From assembly GCA_008729055.1 (NCBI GenBank), contig SDUX01000002.1, forward strand, positions 1,306,496 through 1,370,495: a stretch of 64,000 nucleotides of DNA. Direction: 5' to 3'. The notes under the pieces are model-generated. The model was given only the letters and a program-made list of their open reading frames with translations. It was not told the DNA's origin and ran no database searches. Position numbers and translations under genes: made by a program. Shown here one piece after another: positions 1 through 10,600 of the stretch. This DNA comes from Pyropia haitanensis. Lineage: Eukaryota; Rhodophyta; Bangiophyceae; Bangiales; Bangiaceae. Each line of letters begins with the position of its first letter. Within the stretch, counting starts at the first letter, position 1.

Positions 1-1480
1 TGGCAAATGGCATCCCAAAAGAATTACTGGAGAGAGGGTCTTGGAACACAGTCAGCAAAGTTGTGGCGATGCTGTTCAACTTCAATGTACAGGGGGGGGG
101 GGACCACGGAGGGCGCCAACGGAAAAAGTTCTACCGGTGGGGGGGGGTGGCAACGCCGCGGCCTTCACAAAGCGTTGACCGTCCGCACCGGCCCGACGGC
201 GGCGGGCCTCGCGTGGCCACGTCCAGCGCTTGGTCAATCGGCGCGGCGTGCCGGGCCCCCCCCCCCCCCCCCCCGTCCATTCCGGACGGATCACGCGGGC
301 CAAACGGGTTGCGTTGGTTGGCTCACCGCCGCCGCCGAGCCGCCGCCGGCTCCGCCCGCCCCCACCCGCGGCGGCGGCAGCCAACCGCGTCGCGGCGCGG
401 CCGCGGCTCGACCCGCCCGGCCGGCGAGCGGCGCCGCGGCCGTCACGGCAGCGCGAGGCGCGGCCACCCGGCGCCGCTGCCTGCGCCCAGCGGGAGGGGG
501 AGCGGGGGGGGGGGGGGGTGGGGAGGGCGTGACGCCCCAATGGCTGGCCCCATCCGCCGCGGCATGCGCTGATCCCCCCTCCCCCCCGGGCCCCCCCCCC
601 CCCCCCCCCCCCCTCCCCCCTTCGCCGCGCACCTCCAGCCGGCCATGGCCAAACCGCTCAAAGAAATATCCGCGCCCCGCCGACCGCCCGCCCGCGTCGG
701 CCCGAGCCGCGCGCGCGACTGGTGGGCGCCGCCGCCGCCGTGTCGTGCGCCGCCGCCGCGGCGCCGCGGCGGCCGCCCGGCCGCCGCCGCTCCTCACCCC
801 CTGTGGGGAAGGGGGTTGCCGGCGCAGGGGGGGGGGTGGGGGGGGGTGTGCGTGGGTGGGGGGGGTGTGGCGGGGGGACGGGGGGGGGGGGGGGGTGACC
901 CCCCCCCGCCGGCCCTGCCCGTCGGCGCCTGGGACCGACGGCCGTCGCTCGCCGGCGCAGCACCCGCTGCGGCGTGGCCGCCGCAGCGGGTCTCGCCCAC
1001 ACCCCACCGGCTGCGGCTCGTTTTCCGTGTCTCTTTTTTTTTTTTTTTTTTTTGGTTTTTCGGGGGGTCGTCCCCTGCGTGTCGTCGGGCACGCGGCCGT
1101 GGGGCGCTGGTAGCAAGAACGCCCGCCCCGCCCGGCCGCCCCGCTCTTGGCCACCCCCCCCGCCACGACGCTGCCGCACCCGTACCCTACCGTCGACGCA
1201 CGCCCAACGCTCGTCGTCGGACACACGCGCCTGCCGTCTGTCCTCGTCTCCCCCCCCCCCCCTCTCCCCCGCCGACCCCCCGCCTGCGGTTGCCCGACGG
1301 TTGTGTTCCCCGACCCGCCGGGCTTTCCTGCTTCTGACGCTGCCTCTCAATCCCCCACCCCCCCCCCCCCCCCCCCCCACAACCCCTGCCGTTTTCCCCC
1401 TCCGTCGTCCCCCCTCTCCTCCCCGCGTCCACGCCACCACCCACCCACCCCCCCCCCGCCGCCTCCCTCTGACCTTGACC
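1..1480. other. GC-rich upstream region of the CBM48 gene, no gene seen
   Basis: This stretch is dominated by C and G homopolymers, CCG/CGG triplets and a T tract at about 1036-1053. Open frames exist on both strands, but they encode only Pro/Arg/Gly/Ala runs with no recognisable domain and look like by-products of stop-poor GC sequence. The last 130 bases before 1481 are C-rich on the plus strand, matching the leader seen in front of most genes here. Confidence 0.6.
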
Positions 1481-2281
1481 ATGGGTGGCAAGAAGTCCAA
1501 CAAGTCGTCGGCGCCCGTGGCGGCGGCGCTGGCGGCGGCGAAGAAGGCGGCGGCGGCGGCTGCCAACGGCACGGCGGTGCCGACCAAGGCCGGCGCCAAC
1601 GGGACGGCCAAGGCCGCGGCGTCCCCACAGAAGCCGGCCGCGACCAAGCCGGCGACGAAGGCTGAGCCTGCGCCTGCTGCCAAGCCGGTGGAGAAGCCGG
1701 CTGAGAAGCCCGTGGAAAAGCCTGCTGAGAAGCCTGCTGAGAAGCCCGCCGAGAAGCCTGCGGAGAAGCCCGCCGAGAAGCCAGCGGAGAAGCTCGCCGA
1801 GAAGCCAGCGGAGAAGCCAGCGGAGAAGCCTGCGGAGAAGCCGGCGGAGAAGCCTGCGGAGAAGCCGGCCGAGAAGCCGGCGGAGAAGCCTGCGGAGAAG
1901 CCGGCGGAGAAGCCTGCGGAGAAGCCTGCGGAGAAGCTCGCCGAGAAGCCTGCTGAAAAGCCTGCTGAAAAGCCAGCGGAGAAGCCAGCGGAGAAGCCGG
2001 CGGAGAAGCCAGCGGAGAAGCCACAAGTGCCAAAGACCACCTTTGTGTGGAAGGCAACGACCCCGCAGTCGACGGCCCAGGTGATTGGCAGCTTTACAAA
2101 GTGGGCAGACAAGATTGACTTGACCAAGGCTGCTGACGGCTTCTTTTCAACCGAGCTGCCGTTGGAGGCAGGCAAGTACCTGTACAAGTTCATCATTGAT
2201 GGTGAGTGGTGCTATGACATCACCCTGCCCACCGAGTCGGACGAGAGCGGCAACGTGAACAACGTCATGATCGTGGCATGA
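1481..2281 (+). CDS. CBM48 / AMPK-beta-type glycogen-binding domain protein with a long PAEK repeat
   Basis: The product is 266 residues. Residues 1-68 are Ala/Lys-rich. Residues about 69-180 are 28 tandem copies of a four-residue unit (PAEK, with PVEK and LAEK variants). Residues about 187-266 form one carbohydrate-binding module of the CBM48/AMPK1_CBM family, shown by the segments [28 protein letters not shown] and [13 protein letters not shown]. Such modules bind alpha-glucans (glycogen, floridean starch) and occur in AMPK-beta, branching enzymes and phosphatases; no catalytic domain or AMPK-beta C-terminal association domain is present. The ATG at 1481 was chosen because it sits in a good context (GACCATGG) after a C-rich leader and is followed at once by the clean frame. 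The repeat probably acts as a charged spacer. A role in starch-granule association is an inference. The gene is convergent with the ABC transporter. Confidence 0.85.
   Translation: MGGKKSNKSSAPVAAALAAAKKAAAAAANGTAVPTKAGANGTAKAAASPQKPAATKPATKAEPAPAAKPVEKPAEKPVEKPAEKPAEKPAEKPAEKPAEKPAEKLAEKPAEKPAEKPAEKPAEKPAEKPAEKPAEKPAEKPAEKPAEKPAEKLAEKPAEKPAEKPAEKPAEKPAEKPAEKPQVPKTTFVWKATTPQSTAQVIGSFTKWADKIDLTKAADGFFSTELPLEAGKYLYKFIIDGEWCYDITLPTESDESGNVNNVMIVA
1685..2020 (+). repeat. 28 x 12-bp tandem coding minisatellite (PAEK unit)
   Basis: The unit is CCNGNNGAGAAG-like, repeated 28 times without a break in phase (336 bp). Variation is mostly at third codon positions (gcc/gcg/gct, ccg/cct/cca), so the peptide is held while the DNA drifts. 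The opposite strand is also open throughout and would read as a repeat of the type FSAG; I regard that as a shadow. Confidence 0.9.
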
Positions 2282-2979
2282 TCTTGGCGTACGGCGACGG
2301 TTTGGTCGTTTTGACCCTGGGGCTGTGGGGGGGTTCACGTCCGGGCGACCCTGTGGCTGGTCGACCGGATGATCCCCCCTGTGGAGGCCTGCGCGGCAGC
2401 ATACACCCTTGATGCGCGTGTCATCACTATTCGTGCGATGCTCGGCCACCGGCCATGCTCTCTTGTTCATCTACTGGGATTCTCTGTATTGTGTTTCTCT
2501 TCCGTTTTCGTGCGGTGTGGACCTGTTGCCTGGCCTCCGACCCCTTGGACCCCTTGTACCATACATCGCGCTTGTTGTACTTGTACGCGGATTCATTCTC
2601 TGGTGGTTGTTTGCCTCTCCCCCCTGCTCGCCCGTTTCCTGGGTGCATCTGCGGTTGACCGCGACGTAACGTGAGTGTTGTTCAGTGGTGTGGTGCCGGC
2701 GGGGTCATGTAGATGCTATGGAACCCGTCCGGTCTCTGCTTGTAGGCAATCTTGTGCCGGCTCTGTGCACGCTTAATCCCGTTGTCGAAGTCTGTTGGAT
2801 GCGGCGCTGTTGTTGGCTTGCGCGCTGCACCGTTGGGTCGAGCCCATCCGAGCTACAATCGCGCGTCCCGCGGCCAAAAAGTATGGACGCCCTGCAGCAG
2901 GCAACAGTCGTGAGCAAGGCAAGGAGTAAGATTGCAGTCGCCCAACCACCGCCGTCACCCAACTACGCGGTCGCACCCC
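2282..2979. other. Convergent intergenic region, no gene seen
   Basis: This lies between the 3' ends of the CBM48 gene and the ABC transporter. It is less GC-biased than its surroundings. Only short frames without domains are present, and I found no clear polyadenylation hexamer. Confidence 0.5.
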
Positions 2980-5714
2980 TTACACCGACACATCAAACCG
3001 GGGTCCGCGACGGCGGAGCACGGCGTAGGCAATCAGCCGAACCGCCAGCGCCTGTGCGCACACCACTCCCACGCACGTGCCAATGGACAGGTCCTTGGCC
3101 TGCCACACCCGCAGCGCGTCCTCGCCCGTCATGACGCCCGCGCTAAATGTAAAGGGCGGGCGCTCAAAGAGGAGCCCCCCAAACTGGTTCTTGAGCAGCG
3201 CTGAAAACGCGTACGAGACGTACGAGAGGGAGTAGGCCCATCGCAAGAAGACGGGCGTCTCTGACGGCGGCAGCACCGCCCCCGAGTACAGCAACGGGGC
3301 AGACAGCGTCAGCGGCATTAACACAGCCACCGCCCTGATCGACGACACCGCCGTGGCGGCCACCAGGCCGACAGACTCGCCCATCATGGACGTGACCAGC
3401 AGCGTGGACGCAAAGACACCAAAGCTGGCAGCTGTTGGCTTGAGGCCCAGCAGGAAGTAGATGACTGTCGAGAAGAGCAGCGAAAAGACCGAGTTCCGCA
3501 CCCCCTCTGCCAGCGTCTTGGCCAAGATGTACGCCGACACGCCATACGAGCCGCTGGCACGCTCGCGCAGCATCATGGCACGCTCAGCAGGGAAGCTCAG
3601 CGCGAGGCCCGTCGTGGCCGTCATCAGCTGACTGACAATCACCATCGCCAGCACGTTGCCGACAATGATGATATCGTCCACGCTGCCCGTCCGAGAGGCG
3701 CCGGCCTTGTAAAATGTGACGCCCATGAACGAGGAGACCACCACCGCCTGTGCCAACCTCGACCGATTAAAGGCGCGCTCCCGCAGGTTGAGCACCGCCG
3801 CCCGCCGAAGGAGGGTGATAAACTGGCGCGTCCACGGCACGAGCACATCGGGCTCCTCGGCAGCAGCGTCCTCGGCCGCGTCGGGTCGCACACGGTGACG
3901 GGACAATACCACCGTCGGGGAGCTAGCCCCACTGCGGAGCCCGCTGTCTCCGGCACCACCCGTCGCCCCTCCTGCAGCCATCGCGTCGCCCGCCATCCGT
4001 GCACGCCGTATGACGGTCGTGCCAGCGACGGGTTGGCCAAAGAAGCGGCCCACCGCCGCCTTGACGCCACCTGCGGACCACGCCCCCCGGCCGGCGACAC
4101 TGCCAAAGGGCGCCCCCCCGACGACATCCGCTGTTGCGGCGAACGGACTCATGGTCACCTCGGTGGTGGCCACAGTTGGGGAGGCTGGGCCATTGGGGGA
4201 CGCCCCCACCGCCAGCTGTTGTACTTTGGCGGCCTTGAGGATGAGCTGCAGGTTGGCCGACGCAACCGCCGCCTCCTCCGCCGCTGCCGTCGCGGCGGCT
4301 GACGGAGAATTCGAGGACGTGCCCGCCGTTCTTGGTGACGCCCCCGCCTTTGCCGCAAACGACGCCAAGCTGGCGGCGCCGACTGCCCCTGGCGGCCGCA
4401 CCGACACCAAGTCAATGATAAAGTCTGCCGGGTTGACCCGCTCCGGGCAGGGCAGCGATAGGCCCGCAAAGTAGGTGACCACGTCAGCGGCGGGCCCATA
4501 ATAGGCCACACTCCCGCCCCGCGCGAGCAGCATGAGCAGGTCAAAGCGGGCAAAGATGTCACTCCGTGGCTGGTGGATGGTCGTCACCACAGCCCGGCCG
4601 GCGGCGGCGAGAGCGGCCAGGCTGTCCGCCACGACCAGCGCGTTGGCCGCGTCCAGCGCCGAGGTGGGCTCGTCCAAAAAGACCAGCGGCGGCGCCGCCA
4701 CCAGCTCCACCGCAATCGCCGTGCGCTTGCGCTCCCCCCCCGACACGCCGCGCACCAGCGGCGACCCGATGCGGCTGTCCGCCACGTGGCCGAGGCGCAG
4801 CTCGGACAGCAGGCCCGCGGTGATGGGCGCCACGTCCGCGACCGCCGCGACGCGCAGGCCCGCCGCGAACGCAATGTGCTCCCGGACGGTCAGCTCCCCA
4901 AACAGCACGTCGTCCTGCGCCACGTACGCGGCGAGGCGGCGGAACGAGCCGGGCGCTCGCCGCACGCCGTCCACCCGTACCACCCCGCCGGCCAGGTGCG
5001 CACGGGACTTGGCCACCCGCCCCGCGAGCATGTTGAGGAGCGTCGTCTTGCCACACCCGCTGGGGCCCATAATCGCCAGCACCTGCCCGCTCGCCACCCG
5101 TCCCGACACGCCACGGAGGACGTGGCGGACGCCGGCGCGGGCCTCCTCCTCGTCCAGGCTGTCCACGTCGACGCCCCCCACGTCTACGGGTTCCACCCCA
5201 CCGCCGCCGTCGTCGTCGGGCGGGGGGGGAGCTCCCCAGACTCCGCCACGGCCGCCGCTGCAGCGGCGGTCCGCGCCGCACGCGCCGCCGCGGCGCGCGC
5301 CGCCGCCCGTCGCGCGGCGGCCGGGAGGAGAAGGGTGTACGTCAGGTCGGACCAGGAGAGCGTCACGCCGGGCGCGGCCGCGCCGCGGGCAGCGCCCCAG
5401 CCCGACCATGACGACACAGGGGCGGGCTCCGCCAGCCCGTCCCGCGGCACGCCGTCGGGGGAATCGAGCTTCAGGGGGGGCGACGACAGCGGCACGGTAC
5501 TGCTTCCGTCGCTGTCGGCACATACCATGCCCATGAGGGGGGACGACGCCGCCTCGGACGTGCTCACTCCCGATGCCGGGCCGGCGGGGGAGCCGTCGCC
5601 GTCCGCGCCGCCGCCAGCGCCGCTCATGGCGCCGCCAGCCACCAGGGAAGGCGGAGAGGAAGCAGCGGCGACAACTGCGGGCCCATCCCGCCCATGCGGT
5701 CGACGCACCACCAT
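2980..5714 (-). CDS. ABCG (WBC) half-size ABC transporter, reading frame broken once at a C8 run
   Basis: This is a membrane exporter with one nucleotide-binding domain followed by one membrane domain, the ABCG order. In order it shows an N-terminal family strand (VTLSWSDLTYTL), Walker A GPSGCGKTT (about 5043-5069), signature VSGGERKR, Walker B LVFLDEPTSALD, the H-loop IHQPR, then an ABC2-type membrane region with about six hydrophobic segments (roughly 3800-3000). ABCG half transporters dimerise and export sterols, lipids or other hydrophobic compounds; the substrate cannot be read here. The first about 160 codons lie in one frame, which would stop at 5184; the rest continues in another frame. 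The switch fits one missing base in the C8 run (coding strand) at 5222-5229. The start could be 5714 or the ATG at 5627. Length would be about 880-910 residues, somewhat long for the family because of a low-complexity linker between the two domains. Confidence 0.9.
5222..5229 (-). other. Frame break in ABCG gene at a C8 homopolymer
   Basis: Upstream of the run the conserved ABCG N-terminal strand is in one frame. Immediately downstream the frame that carries all ATPase motifs is offset by one. A run of nine Cs instead of eight would make one uninterrupted frame. This is most simply an assembly or sequencing error. Confidence 0.7.
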
Positions 5715-7056
5715 GGCGGAAGAGACGCCTCGTCACGCAAATGGCAACACCGCTCCGTTCCCCCTCTACCCCACCAACAGGTCCTGCTTAGCTCGCTGTC
5801 AGGATAAATGGCTCTTCCAGCATGGGCATCCGGGGGTGACGGCGGTGATCGCACCGGGGACAACCGCCACAGCGAGACGGAAAAGCGGCGGCCGCAGCCA
5901 GGCGATGCCAGCCGGCCACGGAGAAGGCAACACGCACCCAAACGGGAAAGACGTTGCGTCCCGCCGCCATGCAGCGCCACCAGCACACGGCTGGCCTGGC
6001 AACAGGGGAGGACACAACCCCAAACCGCCCAGGCAGGTAGGCGCAGCGGGGGCTAGGCCAAACAGAGCAAAAACAAAAAAGGAAAAAATGCATGGCGGAG
6101 GGCGCGGCGCACCAAAAGAGCGCTCCGGCAGCAGCCCGCAGCGCACGTGGTTGTCAGCAGCGGCCGGTCACAGAGGGGCAACTCCCGTCCCGGCAGCCTC
6201 CGGGCCGCCACTCGCCGCGCGGCGGTCCCCCACCGGGAGGAGTCCGACGTGCGTGTCCCCCAGGCGCCGCGCCGGCCCGCCGCTGTGGCGGTGCCGTCAT
6301 CACGCGCGGGCGGCGGCCGGCCGCACGGCTGCCATTGGTCGTCACGGTCGCCGCGGCCGCCGCGGCCGCCGCTAGCGGCGGTGCGGCGGCGGCACCGTCA
6401 CTGCCGATTCGCGCGTCGCACCGACGGGGATGAGCGGGGACGCGGGCGCCCAACCGACCGCACCACCACGTGCGCAAGGGAGGCACCGCGAACGACCTCG
6501 CCCAACGAACCGGAGCGAAATTATTCGACTGAAAAGAAGTGGTGGATCACTGCTACAGGATACGGCAAATCTCCGCTGAAAAAGGGGTGAAGCGTTCCGG
6601 ACGACCCAGACGACGCGGGTGCAGGCGCGGGTGGACGTGGGGCGGGGGAGCCGGCTGGGACGGAGAAGTCCTGCAACGGGGAGCGACGGCGGCTCAATGG
6701 TGTCAGTGGCGGTGGGCAGGGAGGGTGGGGTCGAGGGGGTATGGGTGAGGGAGTGGACGGGGGGAGCGAGGGGGGGGTTGTGGAGTGAAGGGGGCCCAGT
6801 CTTGTCTTGCTCTCACCATCCCACGGAGGGAGGGGGAGGCTCACCCGGTGCTGGGGCTAGGGGGATGGATGGCTGCGGGGAATCGGGGAGCGCGTCGGGG
6901 GGGAGGGGGGGTGACTGACTGGGGCACCACCGCTGCCGCGCACAGCCGCCACGTCCAACAAACACAAAAAGCGGGGCATCGGCACTCCTTTCCGAGCCCG
7001 CGTCTCCCCGCGCCCAACAACCCCCCCCCCGCACCCTCCCCCCCCCCTCCCCACCC
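5715..7056. other. Region between ABCG start and CenH3 stop, no gene seen
   Basis: This should hold the promoter of the minus-strand ABCG gene and the 3' end of the histone gene. There is no TATA-like motif close to 5714. Frames are Arg/Pro/Gly-rich and show no domains. Confidence 0.5.
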
Positions 7057-7683
7057 TTAGTAGCCATGTGGGTCCGTGCTGACCCCCCGAATCCGCCGCG
7101 CCAGCATAATATCCTTGTGCATCACCGTCACGCGGCGGCCGTGGATCGCACACAGCACCGCGTCCTCGAGCAGGTGCACCAAGTAGTCCTCCGCCGCCGC
7201 CTGCAGCGCCTCCACCGCGTCCACCCGCCAGCGCAGCGACGGCATGTAGCGCGTACTAATCTCCCGGACGACGCGGCAAAAGGGGGCCCGCGGGATGAGC
7301 AGGTCGGTGCCCTTTTGGAGCTTGCGGATTTCCGCCAGCGCCCGCGTGCCGGGCCGGTACCGCCGCTTGCGGGGGGAGCGGCCGCCGCGTGCGGCCGCCG
7401 CGGCGGCAGGGGACGCCGACGCCATCTTGCGTGCCGCGGGGGACTTGAGCGCCTTGCGGCCGCTGCCGCTGCCGCCGCCGCCGCGGCGGGGCGTGCCCGC
7501 CGCCGCCGCCGAGCCCGCGGCGGCCGACGGTATCCCCGCCGCGGCGGCGGCGGCGGCGGCGGCGGAAGCGGCGGCGCCCCGCGGCGGCGTTGGCGGCGGC
7601 GCGGTCTTGCGGGCGGCGGCGCGGTAGCCGGGGGAGGTGCGCGACGAGTGGGGCTGGGGCGTGGTGGACTTGTGGCGCGCCAT
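7057..7683 (-). CDS. Centromeric histone H3 variant (CENP-A/CenH3-like)
   Basis: The product is 208 residues. Its start MARHKST resembles the H3 start MARTKQT. A long Ala/Pro/Arg tail follows, about 110 residues against about 40 in canonical H3 and without its lysine pattern. The histone fold begins [16 protein letters not shown] and ends [16 protein letters not shown], so H3 ancestry is clear. A tryptophan (W152, in SLRWRVDAV) replaces the Phe84 of H3; this change is typical of CENP-A proteins. Loop 1 is not longer than in H3, which is unusual for CenH3, and a short C-terminal extension ends DPHGY. Expected role: marking centromeric nucleosomes and recruiting the kinetochore. The ATG at 7683 follows a C-rich leader on the coding strand. 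A divergent non-centromeric H3 variant is the alternative. Confidence 0.8.
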   Translation of the reverse strand: MARHKSTTPQPHSSRTSPGYRAAARKTAPPPTPPRGAAASAAAAAAAAAGIPSAAAGSAAAAGTPRRGGGGSGSGRKALKSPAARKMASASPAAAAAARGGRSPRKRRYRPGTRALAEIRKLQKGTDLLIPRAPFCRVVREISTRYMPSLRWRVDAVEALQAAAEDYLVHLLEDAVLCAIHGRRVTVMHKDIMLARRIRGVSTDPHGY

Positions 7684-10600
7684 CCTGGCGGCCGCGGCCG
7701 GCGGCGGGTCGGGGACCAGGGGCGGGAAGGGGGGAGGGGGAGGGGGGGGGGGGGAAACACGGGTTGGAGCGCCAAGCCCACGGCGCAAAGGCGCACCGGG
7801 GACGGAGGAGGGGGGGCGGCCAACGCCAGGCTGGCGGCCCAAAAGAGGCGCCGAGGAGGGAGGGCGTCGCCGCCGTGGCCAACACGGTCCAGCCGACGTC
7901 ACACGCCGCGACGACGGCAAGCAGGGACACCGCCAGACAAGTCGGCAAGAGCGACTCGGCACGTCGTCTACGGCACGTCGTCGACGGCACGTCGTCGACA
8001 GCAGCAAAAACCGTCCGCCGCCACCGCCCACGCCCACCACTGCTACCACAGTCAGCGACACGAGGGAAACCCAACCCCCCCCCCCCCCCCCCCCCCCAAC
8101 CACCCCCACCCCCGCCACCCCCACCCCCCCCCCCTTCCAGGCACGCCTGCCGTCGTCTCAACACGCAACCGCCGCCGAGGCAAGCACCACACGCGCGCCG
8201 GGTGACGGCGCTTCGGGGGTGGGACGCCGCCCGCGGCGGCGGCCGCCGCCACCCGCCCGCCTCGGCCGTGGCGCGGCAGACGCAGACGCCCGAGACGGCT
8301 CTGCGGCCGCGAAAAAGCGCGGGCGAGGGCGCGCGGGCGGGCGCTCGGCGGGAGCAGCGACTGCCAGGACAATCCACAATTCGAGTGAGTTTGCACATGG
8401 CGTCCCTGGAAACTACCTACAATTTGGACTTTGTCAGTTAGGCATTAGTGGAAAAATCTGTATGTAGTTATTGTATTTGAAAATAGGAAAGGGGGGCCAC
8501 ATAGGTCCCCTTGAAAGACGACGCCTACAAATTCAGACGTTACAATGATCCATCCAGGTTGTGTCCGACAGACGCGTGGCCAAGGCGTGGCACCCACCAG
8601 TGTAATGGTCTGACGAGAGTCCCCCGGGCGAGAGCCGTGCACGCGAAGCCAGTGGGAAGGGGACTCGCCAGCAGAAAGAATCCATGACAGACAACCGCCG
8701 AATCAGCTGCAGCTGACTATTCTCGGCGGACCTCGCCCGCCGAGTCGCTCGCCCATTTCCACCCCCTTGACACGCCAGCGCTCACGCGCCCTCGACGGAG
8801 CCGCCCCCCCCACTATCAAAGATTGCACGTGGAGCCAGCTTGCGGTGACGGATCCCCCACACCGAGACGCGGGGCCAATCTCAACGGGGCACTTGGCACG
8901 CGAGCCTCGCCGCCCCCACGGCGCCCCACGCGCAGCGCGCGCCGACGGAGCGGCGCGGGTGTAAACGGCACCGCTGCGTTTGCGTCGCCGGCGTGCCCGC
9001 GGCGGGCGGTCGTGCAGCGCGAATGTTCCAGACACGCCGCACCCCAGTCCCCAGTCCTCTCGCGGGTTCGTACAGCGCGGCGGCAAAGGATGGACCCCGC
9101 GGGGCGCCAGCGCCGCGTGTCCCACCCGTGTGTCTGGCTTTTTTCATCCAGAGGCCCAGACCCCCGCCGCGCTCGCTGGGCGCCGCCCCGACGGCGCGCC
9201 GCGGTGCGCAGCCACTGGCCAGCGACGCAACGACGTGTCCCAGTCCGCCTTATTGTCACTTGTCCGCCAAGTGGCGCTCGCTGGCCGTTGGTGTGCTGGA
9301 TGGGGCGGCTGGCTCTCCGCTGACCCCCCGACTCGAGCATCCTGTTTTCTCCGCTGCCCAGTGTCTCGACGCCCCCGCCCCCATCCCCACACACCCCATT
9401 TGTCCACGCTGTGTGGAGGGGGGGCGCCGCCCACCGCATCGCCCCCGGCCTGACGGTGAGCCTTTCGACAACCCCGGCGCGGCGCTGCCAACCGACGGGG
9501 GACTGCTGACAGCGCGCCGCCGGCGCCGTTGGCAGCGACCCAGCGGCCGCGTCGGTCCCGCTCCATCTGCGGGGCCCACCGGCGGCATCACCTCCCCCAC
9601 CGGTTTCAGCCGGGCGGGGCCCCCGACGCCCGCTACGGTCGACGCGCCACCGCCTTGCACGCCAGGCGGCGGGCGGGGCTGTCCCCGCGTCACGCCCACG
9701 GGCTCGCCAGGCGGCAGCCGGCCGGGTGCTGTCTGGCGCAACAAGGGTCTGTGGCTGCTGACGATCTTTCATTGCTGGGCGGCTGGGGGGGGGGATGGGG
9801 GGGGTCGGTGGGGGCGCGTCGCTGGCAGGCTGGCGGGCACGCCCGGACGCCGCCCCTTTTCTGGGATGGCGCCTGCCGCTACAAGGTGTACGCGCGGCGT
9901 GTGAGGTGGTGCCGCGTGCGCTGCAGCATCGTCACGTTGTCCCCGGGCATGCATCGCGCACCACTTTCGTTAGCGCGGCGGTGGGGCAAAATCGCCTAAC
10001 GCGCACCCCCTTTGTTGGACCTTGTTGGGGTCGAGGGGTTACCGGACCGATGGGCGTCCGGTGGGCCCGGTTGCACCGGCGGAACCGCTCTACCATGTCA
10101 CAAACGGTCAGCCGTGACAGCCTTCTGGGCCAATCACAGAGCTCGGATCCGTAGTGCAGCTCCAGGTTGAGGAGTTGAGACTTGCGGTACTCACGGGAAG
10201 GGCAATTCGTCCTCGGAAAAGTCAATACAGGGCGGCCGCCAGCGCTGGCGCACAACTATTTCCTGGGACCTCTGGGCAACTGCGTTTGTGATGCCCACCG
10301 GCCGCCCCGTTTCTGTGCTCCCCGTCACGTGGCTCCTACATGGCGTCAAGAGCACGTTTTATTGTTTGTTGTATCTGTTGTTGGCGAGCCTCCTCACCGC
10401 CCCACCGTAGCGGCGCCCTTCCCGCTGACGGTGGGGAGGGGGAGAAGCCTGCTCGCCTCTCGCACTTCCCCACATCTCCACCCCCCGCCCACAAGAGCTT
10501 TACGTCGTCGCCACCCTCTTGGCAACCCAAGCCCCCCACCCACATCAACGCACCCCCCATCTTGAGCCTCTCTCCCGTCATCGACCCCGCCTTCCATCCT

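Noticed and set aside
658..2196. Minus-strand 512-codon frame with an FSAG-type repeat
   Set aside because: It is the antisense reading of the PAEK minisatellite and has no domain outside it.
8816..9772. Minus-strand frame of 318 codons
   Set aside because: Arg/Gly-rich with no domain, no leader and competing frames of similar length on the other strand.
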